Below, piece after piece: positions 48,261-60,552 of a stretch of 64,000 nt of DNA. A program made the position numbers and the translations under genes. The notes below the pieces were generated by a model. That model searched no databases. It was not told the origin of the DNA and was given only the letters and a program-made list of their open reading frames with translations. Numbering within the stretch: position 1 is the stretch's first letter; each line of letters begins with the position of its first letter. Source of the stretch: Desmodus rotundus (taxonomy: Eukaryota; Chordata; Mammalia; Chiroptera; Phyllostomidae); the NCBI RefSeq assembly GCF_022682495.2, contig NC_071393.1, positions 114,592,239 through 114,656,238 on the forward strand, written 5' to 3'.

Positions 48261-50524
48261 CTCTCCCCCAGAGGCAACTGCGGGGGAATTCCCATCCCCA
48301 CACTAGCGAGGATGCAGCTTTGGGGGGCCTCAGGTCTGTGACTCCGGTCTTAGGTCATACCTGGGCAAATCAGCAAGAGAATCTCAGCAGCAGCTCAGAT
48401 GTCTTTACCTCCCTTAGCATTGAAAAGAGTCCTGCCTGAGCCCTTAGGGCGTGGCTCCGCTGCCCCCAGGGTGCCATCTGACCCCAGGGCTACTCTCTGA
48501 GCCATGGTCCTTCTCCCAGCCAAACAGTGTAGCATCAGTCTCCCAGGTAAGTGGTGACAGGGCTTGGTAACCCGGATGTGCATGTTTAGTACCTGCAGGC
48601 GCAATGCAGAGCCACAGCATGTCAATCAGCATGGTGATTTTCCTGAAAGCACTGCCCAAAAGGGAGCCATTCCTTTTGTGCCTTTCCTTTTAGAAACAAA
48701 GGATTCCGTGACCACCTTCTTGCAGGCTTCTAGCTGTCAAGAATGGCCACAGAGCTAAAATGATTAGCCAGGGTGGGAATTGAACATGTGTTTGTGAGCC
48801 CAGAACGGAGCCTGTGGTCCATGAAACTGAAGGATCCTAGATTCCATTGGATTAAACTTGGCCAAAGGTCTGGAAGGTGAAAAGCGCTTTGTCTGTATGC
48901 AAAGCTTTGATGTCCCTGGAATGTACCTTCTGCAGCTCAGTCCTCAGTCACCGTATATTTTTTCACTTGGACAAAGGCTGCCTGCTAATAGCATTTTCCA
49001 CCACCCTCAGCTGCTTCGCTTAGCTAGGCTGAGGCCTCAGTCTGGGCCAGCTGCAGCTCCCTGACACCATGGTTGGTTCCCAACTGACTGGCACTGGGGA
49101 TCATCACACATCCAGACCCTGAAAAAACAGCTTCCCCTGTAACTGTGCTACATGGCAGGCAGAGGCAGAGGCAGAATTACTCCTTCCCTTGCTAGGTGTT
49201 TCCTACGGAATCACGTAAACTGGAGGCAGAGAGAGAGGGGAAGAGGAGGGAGAGCCCTAGAGGACGTGGGCAGGAGTTCTCCTCTCTGGCCAGGACAGCT
49301 AGCTCAGGGGCTCCCAGCAAGCCCCTAGTGGCAGAGACCTTGAGGCAGCTCATCTCCAAACACAGGTAGCCTCTGCTGTCAGACCGTACTCTGATCCCTG
49401 GAAACTACAGGAGTCTCAGCTCTTCAGAAGGGCAGCAGCTGCTGAGCCAGAGTGATTGCAGGATTTCTTCCCTGAAGCCCAAGGCCAGGAATCTAGCCCT
49501 GCCTGCGTCCTGCATGAGTAACTGCCTTCCAGCCTCACCCAGGAGGTCACTGCATAGAAGACAGATTGCAGCTGGGCTGAGCTGCGCCCCGCCGCCACCA
49601 CCAGCCGACCAAACCCTCACGACCTCCTTTAGTTGCAACTGGCATTTGGTAAATGCGTGAGCACAGGAGTGGGGAAAGGCAGAGAGAAATGCCAAAGAAC
49701 ACCACCTGGACTGCTGAGAGGGTGGAACAACCTCAGGACCTGTTCTCTGGGCTGGTCTTCTGCAGCCCCTGCCCCTGCCCCTGCCCCTGAAGTCCAGAGA
49801 AACAGAAGCAGAGGAGGGGAGGGGAGGGGCAGGACTGATGGGCTGGCTGTTGGTCGTCCTCTGAGCCAAGGCAGTGAGGCTGAGCTCCAGGATTTAGGCA
49901 GGAAGAGATTAATTAGGGCCTCCAAGCCCAGACCTGTAGAACTCACTCTGTAGAACTGGGAGGTATGGAGGATGGAGGAACCTCAGGGTCAAATTCAGCT
50001 GAAACAAATAGATAGTCACACAAATCTCCAGAAATGGAGCCTCCAGCCTCCCTCACCCCACAGCCCCCTCTCCAGCCCAAATGACCTCACTAATGAGGAA
50101 GAAGCCATAATGAGGGCTTGGAAACCTGGTAAGCCTCACCTTCTTTGTCTCTGGGCTTTTAACATACCATTGGACAGACTGTTATGCAGAAGCTTTAGTG
50201 ATTTTTTTTTCACATTCACTGGCTAAATCAGAGCCCCAAATGCTGTGGATGGCAAAACTGGAATTTATGTATTTGGGGACATAATGTGTAATTTGTGGGC
50301 CTGGGGGCAGGGGGTGGCAGTGGGGGGTGGGGGGGGGAGCCAGTATTTGGTGTGTGGTTACCACCGCGATGAAGAGCACCAAGGGGAAAGCAGAAGTCCT
50401 TGGTGCCTTTCCTCTGAGCTGGGATGGACACCAGCAAACAGGGTGGAGGAGGTTTGTCAGAGCTCTCAGCCACGGGGTCCCTAGACTCATCAGCACCACA
50501 TTTCCCCAGAGAGGACCCCCCACA

Positions 50525-50542
50525 GACACACACACACACACA
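50525..50542 (+). repeat. (CA)n microsatellite
   Basis: About nine CA units. Confidence 0.9.
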
Positions 50543-50912
50543 GCCATGCTTTCTGCCTTCAGGCCTGCTTTGAGAAGGCACAGTCCCAGGTGAACCAACT
50601 GAATGACAAATGCCTGGAGCACCGTCTAAGAAAGGGCAGTCAAGGACGGTGCCAGCCGAGTGTGCCTGAGAATCCGGGGCTGGGGGAGCCCTTGAAGGTC
50701 AGCCTCTGCCTTCTGCGAGCTCCCAAGGCACCCAGCCCACTCTCCACAGAGGAGTAGCCGCCCTGCTTTTCACGATTGACGAAGACTGGCACTGCCACCC
50801 TCTAGGATTTTTTTAATCTGATTTAAAAATCCTCAGCTTAGTATAAATGTATCCTGCCGCAGGCTAAGTTTAGTATATTTGGAGATTCGGATGAGGTTGG
50901 CAAAGGGGAGAT

Positions 50913-50931
50913 TGTGTGTGTGTGTGTGTGT
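50913..50931 (+). repeat. (TG)n microsatellite
   Basis: About nine TG units. Confidence 0.9.
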
Positions 50932-52364
50932 TTTAAGGTGGGGAGAAAAAAATGAAGGTTGTCTCACTCCTGAAAATGAGGAGTGAAAGAAAGTGACGAG
51001 GTGAAAAAAGGAAAGAAAGGGGGAAAAAAGAGCGGGAGGAGGAAGACGCAGACTTTCCAGGCACTCCTGAGAACAGTCCCAGATCTGGACAAGCTCCCAT
51101 CCACGCCATCAGAATTCTCAGAGTCTGGCTGCCACGTCCCTCCGTGGAGCGCTAAGCCAGATGACACATTGTCCTGCATCCAGCAAAGTCACAGCCCATG
51201 TCGTCCGTTTGTTAGATATGCCCATTATCCATCAATTCATCAATCAGCAGGTTTATTGAGTCCCCCACCAGGCTTCACAAACCTGATCAATTTTTTTAAT
51301 TACATCCAGCTTACACACAGCCAAGCCCAGTAAACAAGCTGAGGCCTCACACCCCACTTGGAAATGAACGTGAGGGACTGCTGGCCCTTGTAAACACGGC
51401 CGCCCATGCTGCCGAGCCACCGTGCGCTGCCCTTTGTGGATGGCAGGGGTGTCACTGACCCCTGTCAATAACAGGATGGGTTCTGAGTGTTTTCTCAGAC
51501 ACAGTGAGGACACAGTGACCCAGCCACCCTCCCCTCTGGCCCCTTCCTGTCCAATGCTATGGATTTCTGAAGAGGGGACTAGGAAATGGACGCAGTTACC
51601 TCCTCCCAGGCCTCTCGCAGGCCCTCTGTCCCTCACGCACCAGGCCTTGCAATCCAGGTCATTGTCTGTCTTCTTAGGAAGAACTGCTACGCAGGCTGTA
51701 AGGGAAGAGCATGCAGCTTTCCTGAGGGGGAGGCCCTGGGCACCTCAGAGTGGGGGCCAAGAGCATAGGAGATGGCAGGAGCGCACTGTCCGGGGCCCAT
51801 GGTGGCGCCCGTTCACCTGTTTCTTGACCCACGGCGAACCCCACTTTCATTGTCTAGAACCAGGTCATCAAGAGGACCTGAAGCCTGAGCATCTCTCCTG
51901 CATTTCAAACAGGATTCCTAGGTCTTCTGCTAGTTCGTTCATTAGTGTGTAATCACCCAGATGCTTAGCCAGCATCTATTTGGGTCAGCCCACCCTCCCT
52001 GATCTTGCTATTCCCAATCTACCTTTTCCTTCCTTGCTTGAATAAAATCAAGTTCAGGGACAGCCCACAGGCATTAAGAGATGCTCTACCTAAGAGCTGA
52101 AATGCCTGGTGTGAGGTGAGTAAAATTTCCACACCCCAGAAAGAGTACAAGCTGCCCGCCCTCTGTCCCTAGCCTGCCCCAGCCTCCGGGTTGTTCCAAC
52201 TGTCTCCAGTTTGCGGTCCAAACCCAGAGATCAAAGGGGTCAGTTTGCTAAGTCATTTGGCCTCCACAGCTCATGCAACAATTAATCACCTACCCGGTTC
52301 TCTGTCTCTGTCCTTCTCTGTGTGTGTGCACCTGCGCGTGCCTCTCTGTCACCTGTGTCTGCAG

Positions 52365-52415
52365 GGAAAGTCACTGGCGGGCAAGCGCCTCACCGGCCTG
52401 ATGCAGTCCTCCTGA
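52365..52415 (+). CDS. RGS6: RGS6 terminal coding exon and stop codon
   Basis: Sixteen codons, GKSLAGKRLTGLMQSS, then TGA at 52413-52415. The acceptor is 'cacctgtgtctgcag' after a T- and C-rich tract, and the frame joins the exon at 31963 in phase 0 to give FTRSV|GKSLAGKRL. This tail is close to the RGS7 ending KGKSLTSKRLTSLAQSY and matches the canonical RGS6 C-terminus. Together the five exons give about 168 residues, including the complete RGS domain. No mutation or frameshift is seen in any of them. Confidence 0.95.
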   Translation, partial: GKSLAGKRLTGLMQSS

Positions 52416-53300
52416 CGGTTCCGACCACAGGCCCGGGGCCGGGGCCCGAGGACCACGAGGGCAGGAGGCGGCGCTCCACATCCGTGGATGGAGTTTCCTT
52501 ACAGGGAGATTCGGTCACTGTGAAAGAGAAAGAGTGAGGGTGAAGGAGGGCGACCATGGGGAGATCCAGTGGGTGAACGGGGGGACCTGAAAGAAAGGCC
52601 ACAGAACCGGCGTCAGCCTGGTAGAGGCCCCTGTTTACAACCCTCCCGTGCTTGTGCACTTGTGCGCTGACACCCCATTTTCTAAGAGGTCCTCATCCCT
52701 AACTTATTCAGGGGAGAACATCTTGTGGGGTGTTGAGACTGTCACTGAGAGATATTCTTCTCATCATCACTGCTCTCACTGTCTGGGGGATGATGCCATC
52801 CAGCAAACACAAGAAGGACCAGCTGGCCCTGAGCACAACCTGTGTTATGCCCCTGCCCCTGTCTCTCTGGTGCACCCGCAGCACCCACCATAGTTACAGC
52901 CACTGTGTCCCCATCACCTCCTGCCTCCCCCATCTTTGTGGCCACCTGCCCTCACTCGGCCGGTCCCAGTCACGTCGTCATCAGCACTGAGCGACCTTGG
53001 GGTTGGCTGCACTGCAAGTTCTTTCAACCCTGTTAGATATGCCCATGATCCATCAGTTCATCCATCAGCAGACTTCTGACAAGGTCTCCACAGGCGTGCC
53101 GCTGCCCTCTGGTCCTGACAAATGTCTCAAGGGTCCAACACCAGAAGAAACACCAGTGTAGATGAAAGAGCTCGTGGTTTAACTGATTCTGACCATCTCT
53201 TTAAAAATTCATGATTTCATAATTTATTGTTTTTGCCCCTTTTCCTTGGTCTGTTCCCTCATGTTTTACTCAAAATAAACATGGCCATGAACTCAGGGGC
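52416..53300 (+). other. RGS6: Probable RGS6 3' UTR
   Basis: It follows the TGA and reaches the first AATAAA I find downstream (53274-53279). The exact cleavage site is not defined, and there is no obvious GT-rich element right after the signal; a G-rich block begins at about 53359. A longer 3' UTR using a later signal is possible. A 40-bp sequence here (53032-53071) nearly repeats one in the last intron. Confidence 0.5.
53274..53279 (+). promoter_or_regulatory. RGS6: Candidate polyadenylation signal AATAAA
   Basis: A canonical hexamer about 860 bp after the RGS6 stop codon, in the right orientation. No earlier AATAAA or ATTAAA was seen after the stop. The cleavage position is not proven. 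Confidence 0.5.
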
Positions 53301-53639
53301 CCTTGGGATCCTCTCCTCCAGCAGCCCCAGGTGGAAGCTGGGAGGGTTCCCAGCAGGGGTGGGGGGGTGGGATCATAGGGCTGGCAGCCCCCCACGGGAT
53401 GGGCGTGGCCAGGCTCCCGCTGGGCCAGGTCTCAGTGGTATGTGAAGCTGCAGGAGGATCTGCTACAGAGGGCCTAGGCCAAGGCCAGACAGACCTCTGA
53501 TGGCCCAGCAAACGCACCCACTAAGCAATGCCAGGCATCCAGGGAAAAAGCAGACAGAAAGCAACACCTGCCAAAACCTGCAAGAGATCCACTGCATTCC
53601 CTTTGTGTGTGTGTCAGAATGCCCACCTGCCAACTTGGC

Positions 53640-53725
53640 TGTGACGTAATGTATGTAGAGCACTGAGTCACGTGCCTGACGCATAGTAGGTGCTTAGCAA
53701 ATGGTAGCCATTGCTCTCATCGTTG
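53640..53725 (+). repeat. MIR 3'-end fragment
   Basis: The blocks 'gtgcctgacgcatagtaggt' and 'gcttagcaaatggtagccat' are the MIR 3' end in sense orientation. Confidence 0.7.
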
Positions 53726-54129
53726 GCATTCCCATGTGACTCCCAGGGGCCCATGGACAGAGCAGTGTTAAGCAACATGGTTTTGAATTCAGACACTCAC
53801 TCCCCCACCTGCTATGACCATCCTCCTTTGGTCTATTTTTGACCATAGGTGAGAAATCTCCCTGGGGAGCATATAAACAGCAAACACAGAAGCAAAAAAT
53901 CGATCACTGGTATTTCTTCACTCCTGTAGGCAAATTCACCACTGACAACCAAAGGCACATGCGCTCATTTGCAGACCCTGCCTCTGGGGTGCTCCCAGGA
54001 CCACCTTTCCAACCCCCACCCTAAGCCATGTGGTATGTGTGATGCTACCGAGCCCTGTGCCCAGGGCCCCAGCCTTTCAGTCATCGCAGCGGAGCCACTG
54101 TGGGTTTTAGAAGTCTTGGTTAAGGTTAT

Positions 54130-54310
54130 ACCCTTGTGGGTTCTTGATCACCATGCCTCAGTTTCCCCTACTGGCAGTAGTTGCTTTCTCTGTGAGATAC
54201 GAACTAGAATGACACACGCTGAGTCATCAGAGTGTCTCCAACGGTGGCATTATTGCTTCTACACAACCTCAGTGCAGAGCCTGGCACCTGGCAGGCATGA
54301 GATAAAGACT
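54130..54310 (+). repeat. MIR-type SINE fragment
   Basis: The blocks 'catgcctcagtttcccctac' and 'gcctggcacctggcaggcat' are in MIR order, with poorly preserved middle sequence. Confidence 0.5.
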
Positions 54311-57300
54311 AAAATGAAGGCGTGCCCCCATGTTACGGGGTCTTTTGAGCCCTCCTCTCCTCCTTCCCCCCTTTTTTGTCTTGTTTCACACAGACCTCCT
54401 GTTTCAGAACCAAATTGCAGCTAAAGTTCCTCTGCACCCAACATGGCCCAAAGGAAGCTCCTCTCTGCTAAGGGTCCCCAGGCTGTGCTGACTTCAAGGC
54501 ATAGGGTATGTGGGGCCTCTCTGCCATCCATTATCCAGGGCAAGGGCCCAGATTCCCGCTCTCCCCCATAGCTTCAGACAGGACAGGGCTGGCATCCCCT
54601 TGCCCTGTCCCTTGTGCCTGGCTGCTGTTCCTGAGTGAGGCTGGCCTGAGACCTGGCCCGCCCTGGAGGTCCCCAAAGGGCCCACATAAAGCCAAGTGGA
54701 CAACAGCCTTGAGATAGAGCAGGCTGACAGCTTTCTAACACCTCTGGGGACATCCAGAGGAGAGGGCCAGCCAGCAGGCTCAGTAGCATTAAGATCACTT
54801 CAGATGGATTTGAACCCAGAGCAATAACCCCCTCACCTCATCTCCCAACCAGGCACACTCAATCCCATGACCACCTCCATGTGCTGCTAGTAGATCACGT
54901 CTACAAGTGAAGGGTGGAACAGAGTTGCTTTGCCCAAGTTGGCCAGTCCAAGGTCAGTCTACTATGCAGAACTTAGAATGAGAATACACTTGGAAAATCT
55001 GGTCTTGACCAGTTCCACATTGGCTTGTTCTGCATAGCCAAAAATTCAGGTCAGATTAGACTTTTGAAGGCAGTTCTGCAACAAATCATGTTCCCCTGCC
55101 TCCAGAAGCTTCCTTAGCTCCCCTTACTGGTTACAGCCTCTGGGCCCAGAGCCCTTCCCACTAAGGGCTCAGAGGGCAAATATGTTGGCAGTCCCATGGC
55201 CAAAGCATCAGGACAGCCTCAGAAGTGACCACCACGCATCAGGACAGACACACAGACACGAGGCATCGGGCATATATGCCTCCATGGGAAGAGTAAAAGT
55301 TGTAGACTGACACACGTAAATGCCCAGCAGCAGCCATAGGACCTGCCTGCGCAGCAGGAACTCTCTGGGCTGGGGACAGGGCTTCTGCCCTTCCAGATGG
55401 TGATGCTTTGGTCTTCTGGAAAGGTATCACCATGCCCCAGGAACCTAGCGGGGCCCAGCCCCACAGTGCAGTCACTGGCCGTGCTCTGGGCCCACCACTG
55501 CCGAGGTCAGGTATAGGGCAACACCCAGGACATTACCCTCACCACCCTGAGTTGCTTCTTGGACCAGTGAACAGCTGGGGACATGCTCCGGGGGCGTTTC
55601 TCCCAGCAGGATTGCTGGTGTATTCAAACTACCTCACCGAAAGGACATTGAACTGGGAGCCTGCCACCCATCTGGCCCCCAGGCTGGTTGTAGAAGTGGA
55701 TATTTTTCCTAAAATGCATCCCTCCCCTTGTGCTCCAAATGCATGGACTTCAAAAGCCAGCACTAGGAAACCTTTCCAGAAGCTGGAAAGGATTGTGGGC
55801 TGTTGCAAAATATATTGGAGGGAGGTGTTCCAGAAAGGTCCAGGAGCTGGAAAGCCCTGGAGTGGGGGAGGTAACGTGCCATCAGCCTCCAAGGGGCTGG
55901 CCAAGTTGAGTGTGTAGCAAGGATCATGTGTGGCACAGTCTAACAGTGGCCAAATGAACCCCTGACAACTCACCATGGCACCCTCTGAAGAGGCCTGTGC
56001 TCATGTAACCATGGCAACAGCAGACGCCAGCAGCCTACTCATCAGTACCACCCGGTGATAGACATTCCCTGGGCACAACCCAGAGGCCCTAAAGTAGCAA
56101 AGTAGCAAATGTAGCAATAAGAGGCCCAGGGCCATAGAGGGATAGGGTCCAAATGACCCAGCCTCGGCCCTCTTCCCAACCCGATGAGGGCTCAGAGCCA
56201 AGGGCCGTCAGCTGTCCGGGGAGGGAGGCCCTGCTCCGTGCCCAGGGCTCCTGGTCTGTATCCTCCGCCCACTCACCGCATGATCACGGACACGTCGGAA
56301 TGGCCTTCTCATAGTGCATGTGGTTCTCATTAGTTTATTTTTCTGGAATTTGGGGATTGGATCCCAGAACCAAACATGCTGGTACAGTCTAAAAATAAAT
56401 GACTTGAACCCACTATAATGCAGCTGTGTGGCTTCTTGGTTTGGGGGTTCACTGCACAGGATGTACCTGAAGGTCTACAACCCCTCCCCACTCGTCACTT
56501 CTCACCCTGCCCTGTTAACGCATGCACCCACACACACAGCCTGGGAGCGAGGGGAATGGCTCCCAGGCAGGATGCTGCACACCTCAGGAAAGCTGAATCT
56601 CTGGGACGAGGCACTCATCCTGGGAAGTAGAGACAGTTGTACCACCAAAAGGCCGAGGCCCCTGTCTCTGCCAGGGGCTCCTTGGCTGAGTGGTCTCTAT
56701 GCCCCATTGTCTGTGCGCAACCACAAAAGCCAGTGGCCTGACAAACGGCAGCAGTGGCCAGGCACCACCATTAAATAAAGTCCCAGGATGGATGTCTGCA
56801 GCGTGTAGACTGTGCTCCTTCTATGGAATCCCAGTTTCCTGAGCGACAGTCTCATCTCCCACTAATGCGAAAGCAGTGGGACTTGGAGAGCCTGGAAATC
56901 AGGTTGACCAGAGGAGGAAGAGAACACGGTGAAAAGAAACTATGATACTGTGATCCTATTAACAATGAGGCTGGTGCCTGGCAGCTCGCTTCAGTGGCAG
57001 AAATCTTGCTCCCAAATGTAGAAATGATCTCAGAGGCAGAGAAATGGGTCTTCAGACACATTTGCATAGAAGAGAATGTGTCTCCTAACCCCTGAGCCAA
57101 CTCCCAGAGCAGGACTTCCTGGCCCACAAAGTCAACACCATGGTCACACCTGTAACAGCACCTGAAATGTCAGGTCTGTAGCATACCCCACTGCCATGCC
57201 CTGGCCCACCACAAAAAAATCCATGCCTCCCTGTCTTCCTTGATCATGGCCATGACCTCCAGGGAACCTGGAACTCCTCCTACCCCACTAAGCCATCTGG

Positions 57301-58084
57301 CTTATTTCCAGAATCTTTGTTTAGCAAGCTGTCACTGTGTACACACACGATCCTGCTGACCACCAAGAACAGAGATCTGCTTCGGGTCCAGGGTGGAGGT
57401 GGGGACTACAGGCTCCCGGTTATAACACTAAAAGCTGTGTCTTTCCAAAATTGTCTGAGGTCCACCCTTACTGCTTCCTCTCCCCTCACATGCTTTAGGG
57501 GACGTGTAGCATAAAGAGCACGTGTCTGTCCCTTCCCTTGGTGCCAGCTTCTGATGGCCCATTGATCCCAGCCTCCAAAGGACGATCAGGGCCTCTGATG
57601 GGTGTGTCTGATCCTAGCTAGGACTCTTCCTGGGATGTGGCAGCCTCCAAAGTCTGGCTTAGAGAAGCATCCAAGAAGCCCTAGGAGAGACATGTCCCTC
57701 CTGCCCCACAGAGCTCTGCTGGCATGCTTTCCCTCAACCTCCCGTCCTGAGCAGAAGCCCCCACATGAACTCCCAGCTCCCCTTATTGGGACTTCTTTTA
57801 TTGCCTGCAATGGGGGTTACAGGGTCTGTCCCAGACACCACACATGGAGAGGCAGGTCTCCCTGGCCGAGGAGAGGCTTTGAGATCTGGCTTGTTTAAAG
57901 AAGCTCGGGGTGGGAGTGTCACTGGACTTGACCTCCATCTGGAACAGAGCTCTCTGTTATGCTTCTGCTCCCTTAAAAATATGGGCTCCGTCTCCTCAGA
58001 GCCTTGGAACACACCCAGCCAGGACTGGCTTATTTCAGCAGACAAAAAACAGTTCCTGATTGAGAGGCTGAGCCACACACCTCA

Positions 58085-58205
58085 GTCAGAGCGCGAGTTT
58101 CCTATTTGTAGAACAGCAGTAAAACGTTGGAAATCTTGAGGTGGTTGTGAATTACTACAGAGGGCCTAGCCTGTGCCCGGCACAGACTGCGCACTCAGGA
58201 AACGG
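58085..58205 (+). repeat. MIR 3'-end fragment
   Basis: The blocks 'tttcctatttgtagaacagc' and 'gcctgtgcccggcacagact' with 'gcgcactcaggaa' follow the MIR 3' half. Confidence 0.55.
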
Positions 58206-59164
58206 GTGCTGGGACCAGCTGGTGCTGCCCCCGGGAGAGGCTCTGAGAGGTGGCGAAGGCGGGACACGGTTGCAAATCCCCACTGGGCAGCTCGCCCCAC
58301 GGCCAGCCCTGCGTGCAAGTGGGAGGCGGTGGGCTTTGTCTGGGCCATAGCAGCCTCTCCTGCTGTGACAAACCCCTTGCTTTCTTCTTCCCAGCTGGGG
58401 CCTGTTTCCCTTACTGTCTGTCACTTCCGGACTCAATCAATAATCCTGCGTCAGGCTCAGTAAATAGCAGAACAGAAGGCCCGGACTCCTCCTCCAGGCC
58501 CTACATGGAAAACGGAAGTCTGTGCTGTCCCTCCAGACCCCCACTTGTCTGACAGCCTGTGTGGCTGCTTCGTTGGGATCTGGATTCTGAGCTCTTGTTC
58601 AAAAATACTCCAGTTCAGGCCAATAACCCAGACCCCGTGCCTAGGATGAGGGGCCTCTCAGGACATCCAGCGCGCACACAGACACACGTGTGCCTTGTTC
58701 CTAAAGTGGCCAATCGAGGAAATGAGCTTCTTTAACCTCTTTCTCCCGTCACATTATGGAGGCTCTTCTGAGTTGAGAGGAGTAGGCGGAATCAAGGAAG
58801 GAAAGTTGAAACATAAGACAAGGCCCTGGATACACAGAATCGGGCAGAAGGAAGGCCTGCTTGAGTGTGGTTGGTCATAGACAATAACATGGGTGTAATA
58901 ATTTATAGCTTTAATTTGAACATTTCACCTAAAGTGTCATAGGGGGTGCTTGAGTGTGTGTGATATGTTATGTTACAGAACTACGTGCTTATGATTTTCT
59001 GATAAAAGAGTTTGTGATCAAAAAGGGGCGTTATTTGTGCCAGACGCTGTATCTCTTCCTGCATCTCCTGCCCATGGCCTTCACCTCACCCTCAGCAGAG
59101 AATCAGTGAACATTAGCACCGAGAGGAACTGCAGGGATTTTTCGGTCCCACAGTGGCTGTGTGT

Positions 59165-59470
59165 GTTTACATTTTGTTTGCTCATTGAGCTATAATTTAC
59201 ACGTAGGAGAATTCACCCTTTTCAGATGTAGTGTCATGAATTTTGACCAACTTATACCAAAAATTAAGGAAGCGAGTAATTCTATCATCCCTAAGTTCCT
59301 TGGTGCCTCTTTGTGGTTAATCCCCTCACCCCACACCCCTGTTCCAGACAGCCATTGGACTGTTTTCTGACCCTATCGTGTCTTTTACAAAAAATCACAT
59401 AAAGGGAATCATACAATTCGTGGCCTTTTGAGCCCAGCCTCTCTCACTTAGCACAGGGCACATTGTTGCT
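59165..59470 (-). repeat. L1M 3'-region fragment, antisense
   Basis: Read on +, 'gagctataatttacacgtag', 'attcacccttttcagatgta', 'catgaattttgaccaactta', 'cataaagggaatcatacaat' and 'cgtggccttttgagcccagc' with 'ctctcacttagca' follow the antisense L1M pattern. Confidence 0.7.
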
Positions 59471-60046
59471 TATGTCAGCAGTACATGTCTCAGTGGTTTG
59501 TCTTTATACATAAAGAAACTGAGGCCCAGGGGGAAGGCAGAGAAGAGATGGAGGAACAGGGCCTAAAGTCCAGGTCCCCACAACCACCCACTCTTCAGGC
59601 CCATGGACCCCAATGTCTTTTATTAAAAAATCACCTTTTTAACCTCCCCCAAATCCATGAAACCCTGTTTGAGAAAGCACACGATCACAGAATCGGCACT
59701 GAAAAAAAAAAAAAAGCATTATTATTCATCCTACAGAAGCTACTTCTGGGAAACAAAGGGAAGCAATGGTGCATGTCAGAGTGAGGCATTATTTATTCAG
59801 TTAGCAAGCAGTGCTTCACAGACCCCTACCAATAACTCCGGAGCTCTCCCATGCTTTCTCCAAATAGATGAGCACAGAATAATGAAGCATTCAAAGCTAC
59901 CTGGAAGCAAAGTGCTGGAACAGACCCAGGGACAGAGGGATCTAGGTGCCGTTGTGCAGCCATGAAAACCAGGTCAAGTGGAGGAGACAATCTAGAGATC
60001 TCAAAATCCAGAAGTTGCAAATAACTGGAGTGTCTATAAACTCATA

Positions 60047-60240
60047 AATTTAAAGATATGTAGTTTATTTCAACCCATCTCATTTATTTTCTTTATTGAT
60101 GTCCAAAGTGTTCCATTTGGGGCCAGTAAGAACCTCTACAAGTTGGCTCCTGAATTTTTTAGACATGACCTTGGCAGTCCAGTTTCATTGCTATCTGGTA
60201 TGGCAAGATACTACAGAATCATCTGATACATTTGCTGTCT
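60047..60240 (-). repeat. L1M 3' UTR fragment, antisense
   Basis: Read on +, 'tttcaacccatctcatttat', 'ttgatgtccaaagtgttcca', 'tttggggccagtaagaacct' and 'caagttggctcctgaatttt' with 'tagacatgacc' match the same L1M segment that is present near 17000-17080. Confidence 0.7.
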
Positions 60241-60352
60241 AACCCCTAAGTTCCAAGTGAGTGAAAGTTTAAAGAATGCTTTGCAATAAAATCAGTGTTT
60301 CTGTGATAGACTTTGTCTGTGGAAATTGAGGGCCTAAAGACGCTAGAGTCTC

Positions 60353-60552
60353 CAGGGGTGTCCAACCTGTGGCCCCCAGGCTGCACGTGGCCCAGGATGG
60401 CTATGAATGTGGCCCAACACAAAATCATAAACTTACTTAAACCTTATGAGATTTTTTTGTGATTACGTGTCACAGTGTATTTAATGTGTTGCCCGAGACA
60501 ACTCTTCTTCTTCTAGTGTGGCCCAGAGATGCCAAAAGGTTGAACACTCCTG
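60353..60552. mobile_element. hAT-type MITE
   Basis: The left end CAGGGGTGTCCAACCTGTGG is matched by the complement of the right end (CCAAAAGGTTGAACACTCCTG). Inside are 'cacgtggcccaggatggcta', 'tgtggcccaacacaaaatca' and 'gcccgagacaactcttcttc'. The flanks have only a partial match for an 8-bp duplication. It carries no coding sequence. A half-L1 was inserted about 10 bp beyond its right end. Confidence 0.75.

Larger units (their letters stand above)
31964..52364 (+). other. RGS6: RGS6 last intron, 20.4 kb
   Basis: A phase-0 intron from gtaagt to 'cctgtgtctgcag'. It holds VES SINEs at 35281 (+) and 45989 (-), an L3/CR1 fragment (39555-40455), MIRs near 37.1, 42.5 and 46.3 kb, a piece of L1M near 48.1 kb, a C-rich block at 45590-45626, microsatellites at 50.5 and 50.9 kb, and a G-rich block at 50300-50340. 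RGS6 is known for alternative 3' exons; the best candidate seen by eye is at 36481-36525. Stretches 32.2-35.2, 42.7-45.9, 46.5-48.1 and 48.3-50.2 kb show nothing else I can name. Confidence 0.8.
53301..60046. other. Intergenic region downstream of RGS6
   Basis: No exon on either strand could be supported. It includes MIR fragments near 53.65, 54.15 and 58.1 kb and an L1M piece at 59165-59470. In other mammals DPF3 lies downstream in convergent orientation, but I could not find any DPF3 coding exon here. Most of 54.3-58.0 kb and 58.2-59.1 kb is unrecognised single-copy-looking sequence. Confidence 0.65.

Noticed and set aside
53301..60046. Possible DPF3 3' end on -
   Set aside because: DPF3 is the expected downstream neighbour in other mammals, but no PHD-finger or other DPF3-like coding exon could be read here.
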